This document shows, in pieces, positions 45,172 to 55,655 of a stretch of 64,000 nucleotides of DNA. The DNA lies in the NCBI RefSeq assembly GCF_900115555.1, contig NZ_FOWX01000010.1, positions 111,654-175,653 on the forward strand, given 5' to 3'. Position 1 is the first letter of the stretch. Each line of letters begins with the position of its first letter. The notes beneath the pieces are model-generated. The model was given only the letters and a program-made list of their open reading frames with translations. It ran no database searches and was not told the DNA's origin. This DNA is from Pseudomonas borbori (lineage in GTDB: Bacteria > Pseudomonadota > Gammaproteobacteria > Pseudomonadales > Pseudomonadaceae). The translations under genes were made by a program, and so were the position numbers.

Positions 45172-45216
45172 GCGTTCCTTTGCTACCATCGGCCCTTTAC
45201 TGGAGGTATTCGCCCG

Positions 45217-45837
45217 TTGCCAGTCGTTCGCTGCAAGATCTGTGGAATTACCCGCGTAGAAGACGCATTGGCTGCCGTTGAGGCTGGTGCGGACGCTATC
45301 GGTCTGGTGTTTTATGCCAAGAGCCCGCGCGCCGTGACCGTGCCGCAGGCGCAGGCGATTCTGGCGGCGTTGCCGCCGTTCGTGACCACGGTGGGGCTTT
45401 TCGTCGATTGCGCACGCAGCGAGTTGAACGCCATTCTCGATGTGTTGCCGCTCGATCTGCTGCAGTTCCATGGCGACGAGTCTCCGGCTGCCTGTGAGGG
45501 TTTTCGTCGGCCTTATATCAAGGCATTGCGGGTCAAGCCGGGCGACGACATTGCCGCCCGGATCGGCTTGTACGGCTCTGCCGCTGGCGTTTTGCTGGAT
45601 ACTTTTGTACCGGGCGTGCCGGGCGGGACCGGCGAGGCGTTCGACTGGTCATTGGTGCCGCAGGATTTGTCTGTGCCGATTATCCTGGCGGGAGGCTTGA
45701 CGCCGGAGAATGTGCGCGCCGCTATCGAGCAGGTGCGCCCTTATGCGGTGGATGTCAGCGGCGGTGTCGAGGCGAGCAAGGGTCTGAAGGACAGCGACAA
45801 GATTCATGCGTTCGTACATGCGGTCAGGGGGGCCTGA
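45217..45837 (+). CDS. trpF: Phosphoribosylanthranilate isomerase
   Basis: The 206-residue TIM barrel has catalytic Cys and Asp regions [12 protein letters not shown] and LLDTF, plus QFHGDE and [14 protein letters not shown]. It catalyses the Amadori rearrangement in tryptophan synthesis. The start is TTG at 45217 with TGGAGGT at 45201-45207; no ATG or GTG lies in frame near it. It is separated from trpBA, which is normal for pseudomonads. Confidence 0.95.
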   Translation: MPVVRCKICGITRVEDALAAVEAGADAIGLVFYAKSPRAVTVPQAQAILAALPPFVTTVGLFVDCARSELNAILDVLPLDLLQFHGDESPAACEGFRRPYIKALRVKPGDDIAARIGLYGSAAGVLLDTFVPGVPGGTGEAFDWSLVPQDLSVPIILAGGLTPENVRAAIEQVRPYAVDVSGGVEASKGLKDSDKIHAFVHAVRGA

Positions 45838-46031
45838 GCCAATGCTTGGTCGATGTGACGGCGCTGCAGGCTTGGCCGTCCATAACCCAGATGCAGTGAC
45901 CGCCTTTGGCAGTCGAGGTCAAGGTGGCGGACGGCCCCTGTTGAGACTGCCCTCGTGAATTTGCTTGGATGTGCCGGCAAGGCCCTGTGCCAGACGCCTG
46001 TTCGAGCCCACAGTTTTGGAGAATCAAAAGC

Positions 46032-46922
46032 ATGAGCAACTGGTTGGTAGACAAACTGATCCCATCGATCATGCGGTCCGAAGTCAAGAAGAGTTCGGTG
46101 CCCGAAGGCCTCTGGCACAAATGTCCGTCCTGCGATGCGGTGTTGTACAAACCCGAGCTGGAGAAGACTCTGGATGTCTGCCCCAAGTGCAACCACCACA
46201 TGCGCATCAATGCGCGTGCGCGCCTGGATATCTTCCTCGATGCCGAAGGCCGCGAAGAAATCGGTGCGGAGCTGGAGCCGGTCGATCGCCTGAAATTCCG
46301 CGACAGCAAGAAGTACAAGGACCGCCTGACTGGCGCGCAGAAGCAGACCGGCGAAAAAGACGCACTGATCGCCATGCGCGGCACGCTCGAGTCGATGCCC
46401 GTGGTGGCCTGTGCCTTCGAGTTCTCCTTCATGGGCGGTTCTATGGGGGCGATCGTTGGCGAACGTTTCGTGCGTGCGGCCAACGTGGCGCTGGAGCAGC
46501 GTTGCCCGTTCGTGTGCTTCTCCGCTTCGGGCGGTGCGCGCATGCAGGAAGCGCTGATTTCGCTGATGCAGATGGCCAAGACCTCTGCGGTGCTGGCGCG
46601 TCTGCGTGAAGAAGGGGTTCCGTTCGTCTCGGTGTTGACCGACCCGGTCTATGGCGGCGTTTCCGCCAGCCTGGCCATGCTCGGTGATGTCATCGTCGCC
46701 GAACCCAAGGCGCTGATCGGTTTCGCCGGTCCACGGGTGATCGAACAGACGGTGCGGGAAAAACTCCCGGAAGGTTTCCAGCGCAGCGAGTTCCTGATCG
46801 AGCACGGCGCCATCGACATGATCATTCCTCGCGAAGAGTTGCGCACGCGCCTGGCCAGGTTGCTGGCTCAGTTGATGGGGCGGCCGTCGCCCGTTGCCGA
46901 TGCATTGCCGGTCACTGCATGA
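46032..46922 (+). CDS. accD: Acetyl-CoA carboxylase carboxyltransferase subunit beta
   Basis: The 296-residue protein has an N-terminal zinc ribbon (CPSC ... CPKC) and the carboxyltransferase core with [19 protein letters not shown] and [10 protein letters not shown]. With AccA it transfers carboxyl from biotin to acetyl-CoA, giving malonyl-CoA. The ATG at 46032 gives the conserved N terminus [13 protein letters not shown]. folC overlaps its end by 4 nt (ATGA). The 194-nt gap before it shows no further feature. Confidence 0.97.
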   Translation: MSNWLVDKLIPSIMRSEVKKSSVPEGLWHKCPSCDAVLYKPELEKTLDVCPKCNHHMRINARARLDIFLDAEGREEIGAELEPVDRLKFRDSKKYKDRLTGAQKQTGEKDALIAMRGTLESMPVVACAFEFSFMGGSMGAIVGERFVRAANVALEQRCPFVCFSASGGARMQEALISLMQMAKTSAVLARLREEGVPFVSVLTDPVYGGVSASLAMLGDVIVAEPKALIGFAGPRVIEQTVREKLPEGFQRSEFLIEHGAIDMIIPREELRTRLARLLAQLMGRPSPVADALPVTA

Positions 46923-48226
46923 CCGGGCGCTCCCTGGCCGATTGGCTGGCGTACCTGGAGCAATTGCATCCAAGCGCCATCGATATGGGGCTGGAACGCT
47001 CCAGAGCCGTCGCGCAGCGCTTGGGTTTGTCCAGGCCTGCGCCGCGGGTGATCACGGTTACCGGGACCAATGGCAAGGGCTCGACCTGTGCTTTTCTTGC
47101 CGCTTTGCTGCAGGAGCAGGGGCTCAAGGTCGGGGTGTACAGCTCGCCCCACCTGGTGCGCTACAACGAGCGAGTGCAGATTGCCGGTGTCGAGGCCGGC
47201 GATGCCGAGCTTTGCCAGGCTTTCGCGGCGATCGAGGCCGCGCGTGGTGAGATTTCCCTGACCTATTTCGAGATGGGCACCCTGGCGGCTTTCTGGCTGT
47301 TCCAGCGCGCAGCCCTGGACGCCGTGGTGCTGGAGGTCGGGCTGGGTGGGCGTCTGGACGCGGTCAACCTGATCGACGCCGATCTGGCCCTGGTGACCAG
47401 TATCGGCATCGATCACGCCGAGTGGCTGGGCGATAACCGCGAGTCGGTGGCCTTCGAGAAGGCCGGCATCTTTCGCGCGGGCAAGCCAGCCTTGTGTGGC
47501 GATCTCGACCCGCCGCAGACGTTGCTGGCGCAAGCGGCGTTGCTGGATGCGCCGTTTTTTCTGCGCGGTCGCGATTACGGTCTGAGCATCGAAGGGCGGG
47601 ACTGGTCCTGGTTCGGCTTGAATGGCAACGGCGAGGGCGTGCGTCTGCAGCACATGCCATTGCTCGATCTGCCGATGGAGAATGCCGCGCTGGCCTTGCA
47701 GGCTTATGCCTTGCTCGATCTGCCCTGGCAGCCCGAGCGAATCGCCAGCGCCTTGTCGCGCACCCGGGTCACCGGTCGCCTGGATCGGCGGATGCTGAGT
47801 TGGCAGGGTAAGCCCCTCACGTTGCTGCTGGATGTTGGGCATAATCCCCACGCGGCCGAGTATTTGGCGCGGCGTTTGTCCGGCAGGCCGTTGGCCGGTA
47901 AGCGCTTGGCGGTGTTCGGCCTGTTGGCCGACAAGGATCTGGCCGGGGTGGTGATGCCCTTGCTCGATCAGGTCGTGGAGTGGGCGGTGGCGCCGCTACC
48001 GACCAGTCGCACCCGTCCGGCCGGCGAGTTGCAGGCGTATCTGCACAATTGTGGCGCGCAGGTGACGGCCCATGCCGATGTGCAGGCGGCGTTGCAGGCG
48101 CAATGTACGCGGGCGTCGGCAGGCGATGAAATACTGCTGTTCGGGTCTTTTTACTGCGTGGCCGAGGCCCTGGACTGGCTGGCCCGCCATGCCAAGGGGG
48201 ATGTGCAGGATGGCTTTGCTGGATAA
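46919..48226 (+). CDS. folC: Bifunctional dihydrofolate/folylpolyglutamate synthase
   Basis: The 435-residue Mur-ligase-family enzyme has P-loop [12 protein letters not shown] (about residues 47-58), the central [10 protein letters not shown] and [11 protein letters not shown] segments, and [15 protein letters not shown] in the C-terminal domain. It adds glutamate to dihydropteroate and folates. It overlaps accD by 4 nt and the SPOR gene by 17 nt, indicating tight translational coupling. Confidence 0.96.
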   Translation: MTGRSLADWLAYLEQLHPSAIDMGLERSRAVAQRLGLSRPAPRVITVTGTNGKGSTCAFLAALLQEQGLKVGVYSSPHLVRYNERVQIAGVEAGDAELCQAFAAIEAARGEISLTYFEMGTLAAFWLFQRAALDAVVLEVGLGGRLDAVNLIDADLALVTSIGIDHAEWLGDNRESVAFEKAGIFRAGKPALCGDLDPPQTLLAQAALLDAPFFLRGRDYGLSIEGRDWSWFGLNGNGEGVRLQHMPLLDLPMENAALALQAYALLDLPWQPERIASALSRTRVTGRLDRRMLSWQGKPLTLLLDVGHNPHAAEYLARRLSGRPLAGKRLAVFGLLADKDLAGVVMPLLDQVVEWAVAPLPTSRTRPAGELQAYLHNCGAQVTAHADVQAALQAQCTRASAGDEILLFGSFYCVAEALDWLARHAKGDVQDGFAG

Positions 48227-48821
48227 AGGATTGAAGCAACGCATTGTCGGCGCTTTGGTGTTGCTGGCCTTGGCGGTGATTTTTCTGCCCATGCTGTTGT
48301 CGCGTGAAGACGAACTGCAGCCTGTGGTGGTCGATGCGCCGGCGATGCCGCAGGCGCCGAGCATGCCGCAGATTGAAATGCAGCCGGTGATCGTGCCTGA
48401 GCCTCAGTTGTTGCCTGAGGAACCTGAGGAATCGCTCGCGGATGAGTCCATTGCCGAGGCTCCGGCCACTGCCGATCTGGCGCCGGTTCCGCTACCCGCG
48501 CCGCCTGAGCCGGTGGCGGCCCCTCCCGCACCAGTAGCTGCTCCGACTCAAGCCCCCGCCAGTCGCCTGGATGTCAACAGCTTGCCGGTCAGTTGGTCGG
48601 TGCAATTGGCCAGTCTGTCCAGCCGCGCGGGAGCGGAAAATCTGCAGAAAACCCTGCGCAGTCAAGGCCACAACGCCTATATCCGCAACGTGGATGGGAT
48701 GAATCGAGTGTTCGTCGGTCCCTTGATCGAGCGAGCGGAAGCCGATCGCCTGCGTGACCAATTGAACCGCCAGCACAAACTCAGCGGCATCGTGGTGCGC
48801 TTTCAGCCGGAGCGCAGCTAG
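48210..48821 (+). CDS. SPOR-domain protein (DedD-like cell-division protein)
   Basis: The 203-residue protein has a short cytoplasmic N terminus, one membrane helix (about 11-30), a Pro/Ala/Glu-rich periplasmic linker and a C-terminal SPOR domain (SVQLASLSSRAGAENLQKTLRSQG ... VFVGP). SPOR domains bind denuded septal peptidoglycan. Position between folC and cvpA matches DedD-like proteins. The ATG at 48210 lies inside folC. Its stop codon TAG is shared with the edge of an inverted-repeat element, so the insertion may have set the C terminus (QPERS). Confidence 0.88.
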   Translation: MALLDKGLKQRIVGALVLLALAVIFLPMLLSREDELQPVVVDAPAMPQAPSMPQIEMQPVIVPEPQLLPEEPEESLADESIAEAPATADLAPVPLPAPPEPVAAPPAPVAAPTQAPASRLDVNSLPVSWSVQLASLSSRAGAENLQKTLRSQGHNAYIRNVDGMNRVFVGPLIERAEADRLRDQLNRQHKLSGIVVRFQPERS

Positions 48822-49032
48822 CAGGCTGTTGAAAAACTACCTGCGTTGCCGCTGCGTCGTTAAAAACAGGCTCGGGTGCGAGCCCAATGCTCATTTACAA
48901 CAGTAAACTGCGCTTTTGACTCGCTTCGCTCGCCCTGCGGGCCAGCCTGCGGCTGTTACTCCGCTGCGCTGCGTTTCGCCTGTTTTGGCCTAGCCTCGGC
49001 TGCCTCGCCTACGTTTTTCAACGGCCTGCTAG
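48818..49032. mobile_element. MITE-like element with near-perfect terminal inverted repeats
   Basis: CTAGCAGGCTGTTGAAAAAC at 48818 is mirrored by GTTTTTCAACGGCCTGCTAG ending at 49032, with one mismatch in 20, enclosing a 215-bp non-coding element. The outermost CTAG could be part of the repeat or a target duplication. The interior is GC-rich with several short palindromes and no transposase. It begins within the stop codon of the SPOR gene and ends about 155 nt before cvpA. Confidence 0.75.
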
Positions 49033-49125
49033 TAGGCGAACGGAGCTTGAGGTCGCCGGTACGCCGGGTGCGGCGAGGCGATATGAGCGGGTGCGGCTGT
49101 TTTCCAGTGAGCCGGGCATCCTTTG

Positions 49126-49156
49126 TTTACCCCAGTGGCGGGGGCTCTGTTAAAAT
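49126..49156 (+). promoter_or_regulatory. Possible cvpA-purF promoter
   Basis: TTTACC (49126-49131) and TTAAAA (49150-49155) are about 18 nt apart, followed by GCAGCGCC. The cvpA start lies 31 nt downstream. It is a moderate match placed between the inverted-repeat element and cvpA. Confidence 0.4.
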
Positions 49157-49186
49157 GCAGCGCCTTTTCCGTAGGTAACTCGCATC

Positions 49187-49741
49187 GTGGCATTCACTTG
49201 GGTCGATTGGGCGATTGTCGCCATCATCGCCGTATCGAGCTTGATCAGTTTGAGCCGTGGCTTCGTCAAGGAAGCCCTGTCCTTGCTCACCTGGATCATT
49301 GCCGGTGTGGTTGCCTGGATGTTCGGCGGGGCGCTGTCCGAACACCTCGGCGCCTGGATCGAGACTCCTTCGGCGCGAGTGATAGCAGCCTGCGCCTTAC
49401 TCTTCATCGTCACCTTGCTGGTTGGCGCGCTGGTCAATTACCTGATCGGCGAACTGATCCGCGTCACCGGACTGTCCGGTACCGATCGTCTTCTCGGTAT
49501 GGTTTTCGGTGCCGCCCGTGGTGGCTTGCTGGTTGTCGTGCTGGTCGGGCTGCTCAGCCTGGCGCCGGTGCAGGAAGATCCATGGTGGCGGCAATCGACG
49601 CTGTTGCCTCATTTTTTAATGGTCGCGGACTGGTCGAAGAACCTCATTCTGGGGGTGTCCAGCCAGTGGCTTGCCAGCAGCATCAGCGCACCTGCTGAGC
49701 TGCCGTTCAAAGAAGCGCTGATGCAGCATAAACTGCCTTAA
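49187..49741 (+). CDS. cvpA: CvpA-family membrane protein
   Basis: The 184-residue protein has four membrane helices with the CvpA pattern FTWVDWAIVAIIAVSSLISLSRGFVKEALSL in its first 35 residues (given here as the family signature region). In E. coli it is linked to colicin V production and is cotranscribed with purF, as the order here implies. Start codon is GTG at 49187, preceded by TAGGT. purF follows after 46 nt. Confidence 0.93.
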   Translation: MAFTWVDWAIVAIIAVSSLISLSRGFVKEALSLLTWIIAGVVAWMFGGALSEHLGAWIETPSARVIAACALLFIVTLLVGALVNYLIGELIRVTGLSGTDRLLGMVFGAARGGLLVVVLVGLLSLAPVQEDPWWRQSTLLPHFLMVADWSKNLILGVSSQWLASSISAPAELPFKEALMQHKLP

Positions 49742-49787
49742 ACGCATTCGGAATTAGCCTGTTTCACTTCACTAGGGGTTGCGGCAC

Positions 49788-51296
<1,509 letters not shown>

Positions 51297-51332
51297 CGGC
51301 AGGCTGGGCAGGCGGAATCTGTCCGGCGTTTG

Positions 51333-51360
51333 GCTGGTGCGCGCGGCGCACCCTACGCGG
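51333..51360. repeat. Dispersed GC-rich palindromic repeat, copy 2 (purF-metZ gap)
   Basis: GCTGGTGCGCGCGGCGCACC followed by CTACGCGG matches the copy between leuD and leuB at 25 of 28 positions. It forms a short GC hairpin 37 nt after purF. Confidence 0.6.
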
Positions 51361-51397
51361 CACGGCCGGCGCTGCCGGTCGTAATGAGGTTTGCAGC

Positions 51398-52609
51398 ATG
51401 ACCGAAGAATGGCAAGCAGGGCGTCTGGATAGCGATCTGGACGGTGTGGGTTTCGACACCCTGGCGGTACGCGCCGGCCAGCAGCGCTCGCCTGAGGGCG
51501 AGCACAGCGAGGCGATTTACCCGACCTCCAGCTATGTGTTCCGCACCGCTGCCGACGCTGCCGCGCGCTTTGCCGGCGAAGTGCCGGGGAACGTCTATTC
51601 GCGCTACACCAACCCCACGGTGCGCGCCTTCGAGGAACGCATCGCGGCGCTGGAAGGCGCCGAGCAAGCCGTGGCGACTTCGTCCGGCATGTCGGCGATC
51701 CTGGCCATGGTCATGAGCCTGTGCAGTGGCGGCGACCATGTACTGGTGTCGCGCAGTGTGTTCGGCTCGACCATCAGTCTGTTCGAGAAGTACCTCAAGC
51801 GTTTCGGCGTGCAGGTCGATTATGTGCCGCTGGCCGATCTGCAGGCCTGGAGCGCTGCGTGCAAGCCCAATACCAAGCTGCTGTTCGTCGAGTCGCCGTC
51901 CAATCCGCTGGCCGAACTGGTGGACATCGCCGCGCTGGCGGAAATAGCCCACGGCAAGGGCGCGTTGCTGGCGGTGGATAACTGCTTCTGTACCCCGGCG
52001 CTGCAGCAGCCGCTCAAGCTGGGGGCCGATCTCGTCATGCACTCGGCGACCAAGTACATCGACGGCCAGGGCCGCAGCATGGGCGGGGTGGTCGCCGGCA
52101 AGGCCGAGTTGATGAAGGAAGTGGTGGGCTTCCTGCGTACCGCAGGGCCGACCCTCAGCCCGTTCAATGCCTGGATCTTTCTCAAGGGCCTGGAAACCCT
52201 GCGCGTGCGTATGCAGGCGCATTGCGCAAGTTCCCAGCAGTTGGCTGAATGGCTGGAACAGCAGCCGGGCATTGAGCATGTCTACTATTCGGGGTTGCCC
52301 AGTCATCCACAGCATGAGTTGGCCAAGCGTCAGCAGAGTGGCTTCGGCGCGGTGGTCAGTTTCGAAGTCAAGGGCGGCAAGGACGCGGCCTGGCGCTTTA
52401 TCGACGCGACTCGGGTGATTTCGATCACCACCAACCTGGGCGATACAAAAACCACCATCGCCCACCCGGCTACCACCTCTCATGGTCGTCTATCGCCGGC
52501 CGAGCGGGCCAGCGCCGGGATTCGCGACAACCTGATTCGGGTGGCCGTGGGTTTGGAGGATATCGTCGACCTCAAGGCCGATCTGGCGCGCGGTTTGGCG
52601 GCGCTCTAA
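51398..52609 (+). CDS. metZ: O-succinylhomoserine sulfhydrylase
   Basis: The 403-residue Cys/Met-metabolism PLP enzyme has the lysine in HSATKYIDGQGR and substrate segments SSGMSAI and YSRYTNPTV. MetZ makes homocysteine directly from O-succinylhomoserine and sulfide, the direct sulfhydrylation route of pseudomonads. It follows purF by 101 nt and is closed by a strong terminator. Confidence 0.95.
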   Translation: MTEEWQAGRLDSDLDGVGFDTLAVRAGQQRSPEGEHSEAIYPTSSYVFRTAADAAARFAGEVPGNVYSRYTNPTVRAFEERIAALEGAEQAVATSSGMSAILAMVMSLCSGGDHVLVSRSVFGSTISLFEKYLKRFGVQVDYVPLADLQAWSAACKPNTKLLFVESPSNPLAELVDIAALAEIAHGKGALLAVDNCFCTPALQQPLKLGADLVMHSATKYIDGQGRSMGGVVAGKAELMKEVVGFLRTAGPTLSPFNAWIFLKGLETLRVRMQAHCASSQQLAEWLEQQPGIEHVYYSGLPSHPQHELAKRQQSGFGAVVSFEVKGGKDAAWRFIDATRVISITTNLGDTKTTIAHPATTSHGRLSPAERASAGIRDNLIRVAVGLEDIVDLKADLARGLAAL

Positions 52610-52630
52610 AGCAGCTGCGCAGACCTTGAA

Positions 52631-52660
52631 AAAAAGCCCCGCTCTCGTGCGGGGCTTTTT
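52631..52660. terminator. Bidirectional terminator between metZ and xcpQ
   Basis: AAAAAGCCCCGC (52631-52642) pairs perfectly with GCGGGGCTTTTT (52649-52660) around a 6-nt loop. A/T runs on both sides allow it to act for metZ on the plus strand and for xcpQ on the minus strand. Confidence 0.93.
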
Positions 52661-52742
52661 GTTGTGTGCGGATGCTGGCGATAAATGCCCATCGTAGGAG
52701 CGGCGAACTCACCCAGCGCGCAAACCCATTGCCATGCAGGCC

Positions 52743-54695
52743 TTACTCGCGCAGGTCGATGGCCGGTTCGGGGTCGCGATCGAACAGCTTGGTGGGGTCG
52801 CGTGGCAGGATGCCGGGGCGGTAATCGCTGCGCACGTCGCCGAGTACGCGGATGTCGCTGTACTTCTTGCCCGAGAGCGCGGCCAGGCCTGCGCCATCGC
52901 GGATCACGGTCGGGCGCAGGAATACCATCAGGTTGCGTTTGATATGGGTGTCCTTGGTTGAGCGGAATAGCCGGCCGAGCCAGGGGATATCGCCCAGCAG
53001 CGGCACTTTCGAGTCGGTCTGGGTCACGTCGTCCTGGATCAGTCCGCCCAGCACTATGACCTGGCCATCCTCGGCGAGGATGGTGCTCTTGATCGAGCGC
53101 TTGTTGGTGATCAGATCCACCGCCTGGACAGTCTGGGTGACGACGGGGGCGATGGAAGAAATTTCCTGCTCGATCTCCAGGCGCAGGCTGGCGCCTTCGT
53201 TGATATGCGGGGTGACCTTGAGGGTCACGCCGATGTCCTGGCGCTCGATGGTGGTGAAGGGGTTGTCGGCGCCGGAGGCGCTGGTGGTGAAGGAGCCGGT
53301 CTGGAAGGGGACGTTCTGGCCGACCAGGATCTCGGCTTTCTGGTGATCCAGGGTCAGCAGGCTGGGCGTCGACAGCAGGTTGCTCTTGGCGTTGGCCGAC
53401 AGTGCGGTGATCAGCACGCCAAAGCTGTCGGTGCCGAGGCCGATGATGGCTCCGTCCGGCAGGTTGTTCAGGATCGGGTTGTCGATGTTGTTGCGCTGGT
53501 CCTGGATAGCCTGCAGAACAGTTCCGACCGACAGACCGGTGTTGCCGAAATTGACTCCGCCGAGACCGCCCGTGTCGCCGCGGGCATCCACCGCCCACTG
53601 CACGCCGATGGCCTCGCTGATGTCACCGGACACTTCGACGATGGCCGCTTCCACCATCACCTGGGCGCGTGGCACATCGAGCTGGCGGACGATGTCTTCG
53701 AGGGTCGCTACCAGGTCCGGGTCGGCCAGCAGGACCAGGGCGTTGAGGCTTTCGTCCGCGCGAATCAGGATGTTCTGCGGCCTGCCGATGGATTCGCCGT
53801 CGCTCTGGGGTTGCAGTCCTTCGGAGATCTCGCCGAGGGTTTCCGCCAGAGCCTTGGCGTCGTTATGCCGCAGGCGAATCACCCGGGTATTGGCCGAGCG
53901 GCTGGTCGGGCTGTCCAGCGATTGCGCCAGCGCGACCAGCTTGGCGCGTGCGGCCGGCGGGCCGAGGATGATCAGGCGGTTGGTGCGCGAATCGGCGATC
54001 ACCTGGACGCCGGCCGAGGCCTTTGCCTGGCCACGTTCCAGGGTGTTGTTGAGCAGTTCGGCGGCATCCATGACCCAGGCATGCCGCAGGTCGAGCACGC
54101 TGTAATCGCGATCGCCTTTCTGGTCGAGTTGGCGCAGCAAGTCTTCGATGCGGGCGATATTGGCGCTGCGGTCGCTGATGATGATGGCGTTGGCCGAGGT
54201 GACCGCCGCCAGGTGACCGTATTGAGGAACCAGCGGGCGAATCAACGGAATGAGTTCGGTTGCCGAGCTGTGCTGCACCTGAATCAGGCGGGTTTCCAGA
54301 CGATCCGGGGCGGCGCGGCCTTGTCCGGCATCGGCCTTGGCCTCGGCGTTGGGCACGATACGCGCCTGTTCGCCCTGGGTGATGACGCTGAAACCGTGGG
54401 TGGCCATCACCGAGAGGAACAGTTGATAGATTTCGCTCAGGCTCAGCGGGGTGCTCGACACGACACTGACCTGGCCTTTGACCCGCGGATCGACGATGAA
54501 GGTTTCCCCGGTGATCTGCGCGATCTGCTCGATGAACTCGCGGATGTCGGCGCCTTTCAGGTTGATGGTCCAGCTTTCCTCCTGCTGGTTGGTGCTGGGC
54601 ACTGCCGGAGTGATCGCGGCATTCAGGGGCAAAGGGCCGGCGGCCAAGCCGGCGGCAAGCAGGACGAAGGTGAGACGCGAGAAGATCGGAGTCAT
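52743..54695 (-). CDS. xcpQ: Type II secretion outer-membrane secretin GspD
   Basis: The 650-residue protein has a signal peptide (MTPIFSRLTFVLLAAGLAAG) and an N0 domain (SWTINLKGADIREFIEQIAQ). N1-N3 domains with VQHSSATELIPLIRPL-type repeats follow. The secretin domain is marked by VPFQTGSF, a TTIERQDIGVTLKVTPHI core and the VLGGLIQDDV segment, with a C-terminal S domain. It forms the outer-membrane channel through which folded exoproteins leave. The ATG at 54695 is chosen for the signal peptide. xcpP ends 4 nt upstream in the same operon. Confidence 0.96.
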   Translation of the reverse strand: MTPIFSRLTFVLLAAGLAAGPLPLNAAITPAVPSTNQQEESWTINLKGADIREFIEQIAQITGETFIVDPRVKGQVSVVSSTPLSLSEIYQLFLSVMATHGFSVITQGEQARIVPNAEAKADAGQGRAAPDRLETRLIQVQHSSATELIPLIRPLVPQYGHLAAVTSANAIIISDRSANIARIEDLLRQLDQKGDRDYSVLDLRHAWVMDAAELLNNTLERGQAKASAGVQVIADSRTNRLIILGPPAARAKLVALAQSLDSPTSRSANTRVIRLRHNDAKALAETLGEISEGLQPQSDGESIGRPQNILIRADESLNALVLLADPDLVATLEDIVRQLDVPRAQVMVEAAIVEVSGDISEAIGVQWAVDARGDTGGLGGVNFGNTGLSVGTVLQAIQDQRNNIDNPILNNLPDGAIIGLGTDSFGVLITALSANAKSNLLSTPSLLTLDHQKAEILVGQNVPFQTGSFTTSASGADNPFTTIERQDIGVTLKVTPHINEGASLRLEIEQEISSIAPVVTQTVQAVDLITNKRSIKSTILAEDGQVIVLGGLIQDDVTQTDSKVPLLGDIPWLGRLFRSTKDTHIKRNLMVFLRPTVIRDGAGLAALSGKKYSDIRVLGDVRSDYRPGILPRDPTKLFDRDPEPAIDLRE

Positions 54696-54699
54696 CGGT

Positions 54700-55347
54700 T
54701 CAGTTGCTTTCCGTAGGCGGGTCGGTGGGTTCGGCGTCCGCTGGCAAGGTGCCGGACATCTCCATCTGCTGACGCAGGGCGTCCATGCGTTCGCGCAATT
54801 GTGTGAGGTTGTCGGCTTCCAGTTGCTCGGGTTGATCCCGCGGGTCAGCAGCGGCTTCGTCCGGCGGGTAAACCATAGCCTCATCGCTGGAGTAATTGCG
54901 CGGAAATGCCAGGCTTTCCAGACGGCCATTGCGCAGCAACTCTACGCGATCGACGTAGACCGCATGCAGGCTTACGCCGCCCACCACTTCACTGTCTACG
55001 CTGTAGCGCTGTGCCGGGTTGCCATCCAGGCGGATGATGGCACTGGAGCGCTGGGGGTCGGTATGGACGAAGCTGCCGAGCAGGGTCAGGCGCATGCTGG
55101 TGGCGGGCGCTGGCGCAGCGCTGCTCTGGCCGCCGCCGAATAATTGTTCCAGATCTTGACGGGCGGTGGAGGGCTGCAGGCTGGCTGCGTTCGGCCTGTC
55201 GAGGGCGGCCGGTGTGCGCAGCAGACGCAGCCATTCGGCGGTTTGCCAGGCCAGGCTGATGCTCATGAGCAGAATGACCGCTACGCCGAGCAGAGTGCCC
55301 GCGTGCAGTTGCATCCAGCGTCGAGTAGCCAAAAGAGGCAAGGGCAT
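54700..55347 (-). CDS. xcpP: Type II secretion inner-membrane protein GspC
   Basis: The 215-residue protein has a short cytoplasmic N terminus, one membrane helix (about 20-38) and the HR domain (SMRLTLLGSFVHTDPQRSSAIIRLDG). It ends in a Glu/Gln-rich segment likely to be a coiled coil in place of the PDZ domain of some GspC proteins, as in XcpP. GspC links the secretin to the inner-membrane platform. The start is uncertain: GTG at 55350 and ATG at 55347 are adjacent, with GGGAG very close upstream. Confidence 0.92.
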   Translation of the reverse strand: MPLPLLATRRWMQLHAGTLLGVAVILLMSISLAWQTAEWLRLLRTPAALDRPNAASLQPSTARQDLEQLFGGGQSSAAPAPATSMRLTLLGSFVHTDPQRSSAIIRLDGNPAQRYSVDSEVVGGVSLHAVYVDRVELLRNGRLESLAFPRNYSSDEAMVYPPDEAAADPRDQPEQLEADNLTQLRERMDALRQQMEMSGTLPADAEPTDPPTESN

Positions 55348-55655
55348 CACTCCCGAAATTTATTCTTATGTGGCGCGGCTCGCGCGTCGATCATAGACAC
55401 TTGCCAAGTATTTGACAGCCCCCATTCAGGGTGGTGTGTAGCGCCATGTGATGTGCTAAAGATAGCTCAGAGATCGTGAAAGTCTCGGATGCCGTCGGCA
55501 GGCGGCCGCAGTAGGCGAGGTTTCTGTACAACCTCTCAGTATTTCCGCTCCAGGGCGGGGAATTCATAATCATCAAGCGGTGCAATCGCAGGCGTACAAC
55601 GGTCAGAATCAGTCGTGATACGCCGGTCAGGTTACCGCTTCAAGGCCTATCCAGG
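55348..55655. other. Divergent xcpP/xcpR control region
   Basis: About 300 nt between the two xcp operons. It holds a 74-nt degenerate inverted-repeat element (55466-55539) and otherwise ordinary sequence. I looked for a clear las/rhl-type box and did not find one that could be separated from chance. Confidence 0.45.
55466..55539. repeat. Short degenerate inverted-repeat element related to that at 1167
   Basis: CTCAGAGATCGTGAAAG at the left is imperfectly mirrored by the right end CTGTACAACCTCTCAG. Within it, GGCGGCCGCAGTAGGCGAG (55501-55519) matches the reverse complement of about 1184-1202 at 18 of 19 positions. It looks like an internally deleted, decayed copy. Confidence 0.45.

Noticed and set aside
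45842..45958. 38-codon ORF between trpF and accD
   Set aside because: Weak ribosome site, no recognisable features and ordinary intergenic composition.
55348..55655. A las/rhl quorum-sensing box in the xcp control region
   Set aside because: P. aeruginosa xcp is quorum-regulated, but no convincing 20-bp dyad with CT-N12-AG and flanking matches was found.
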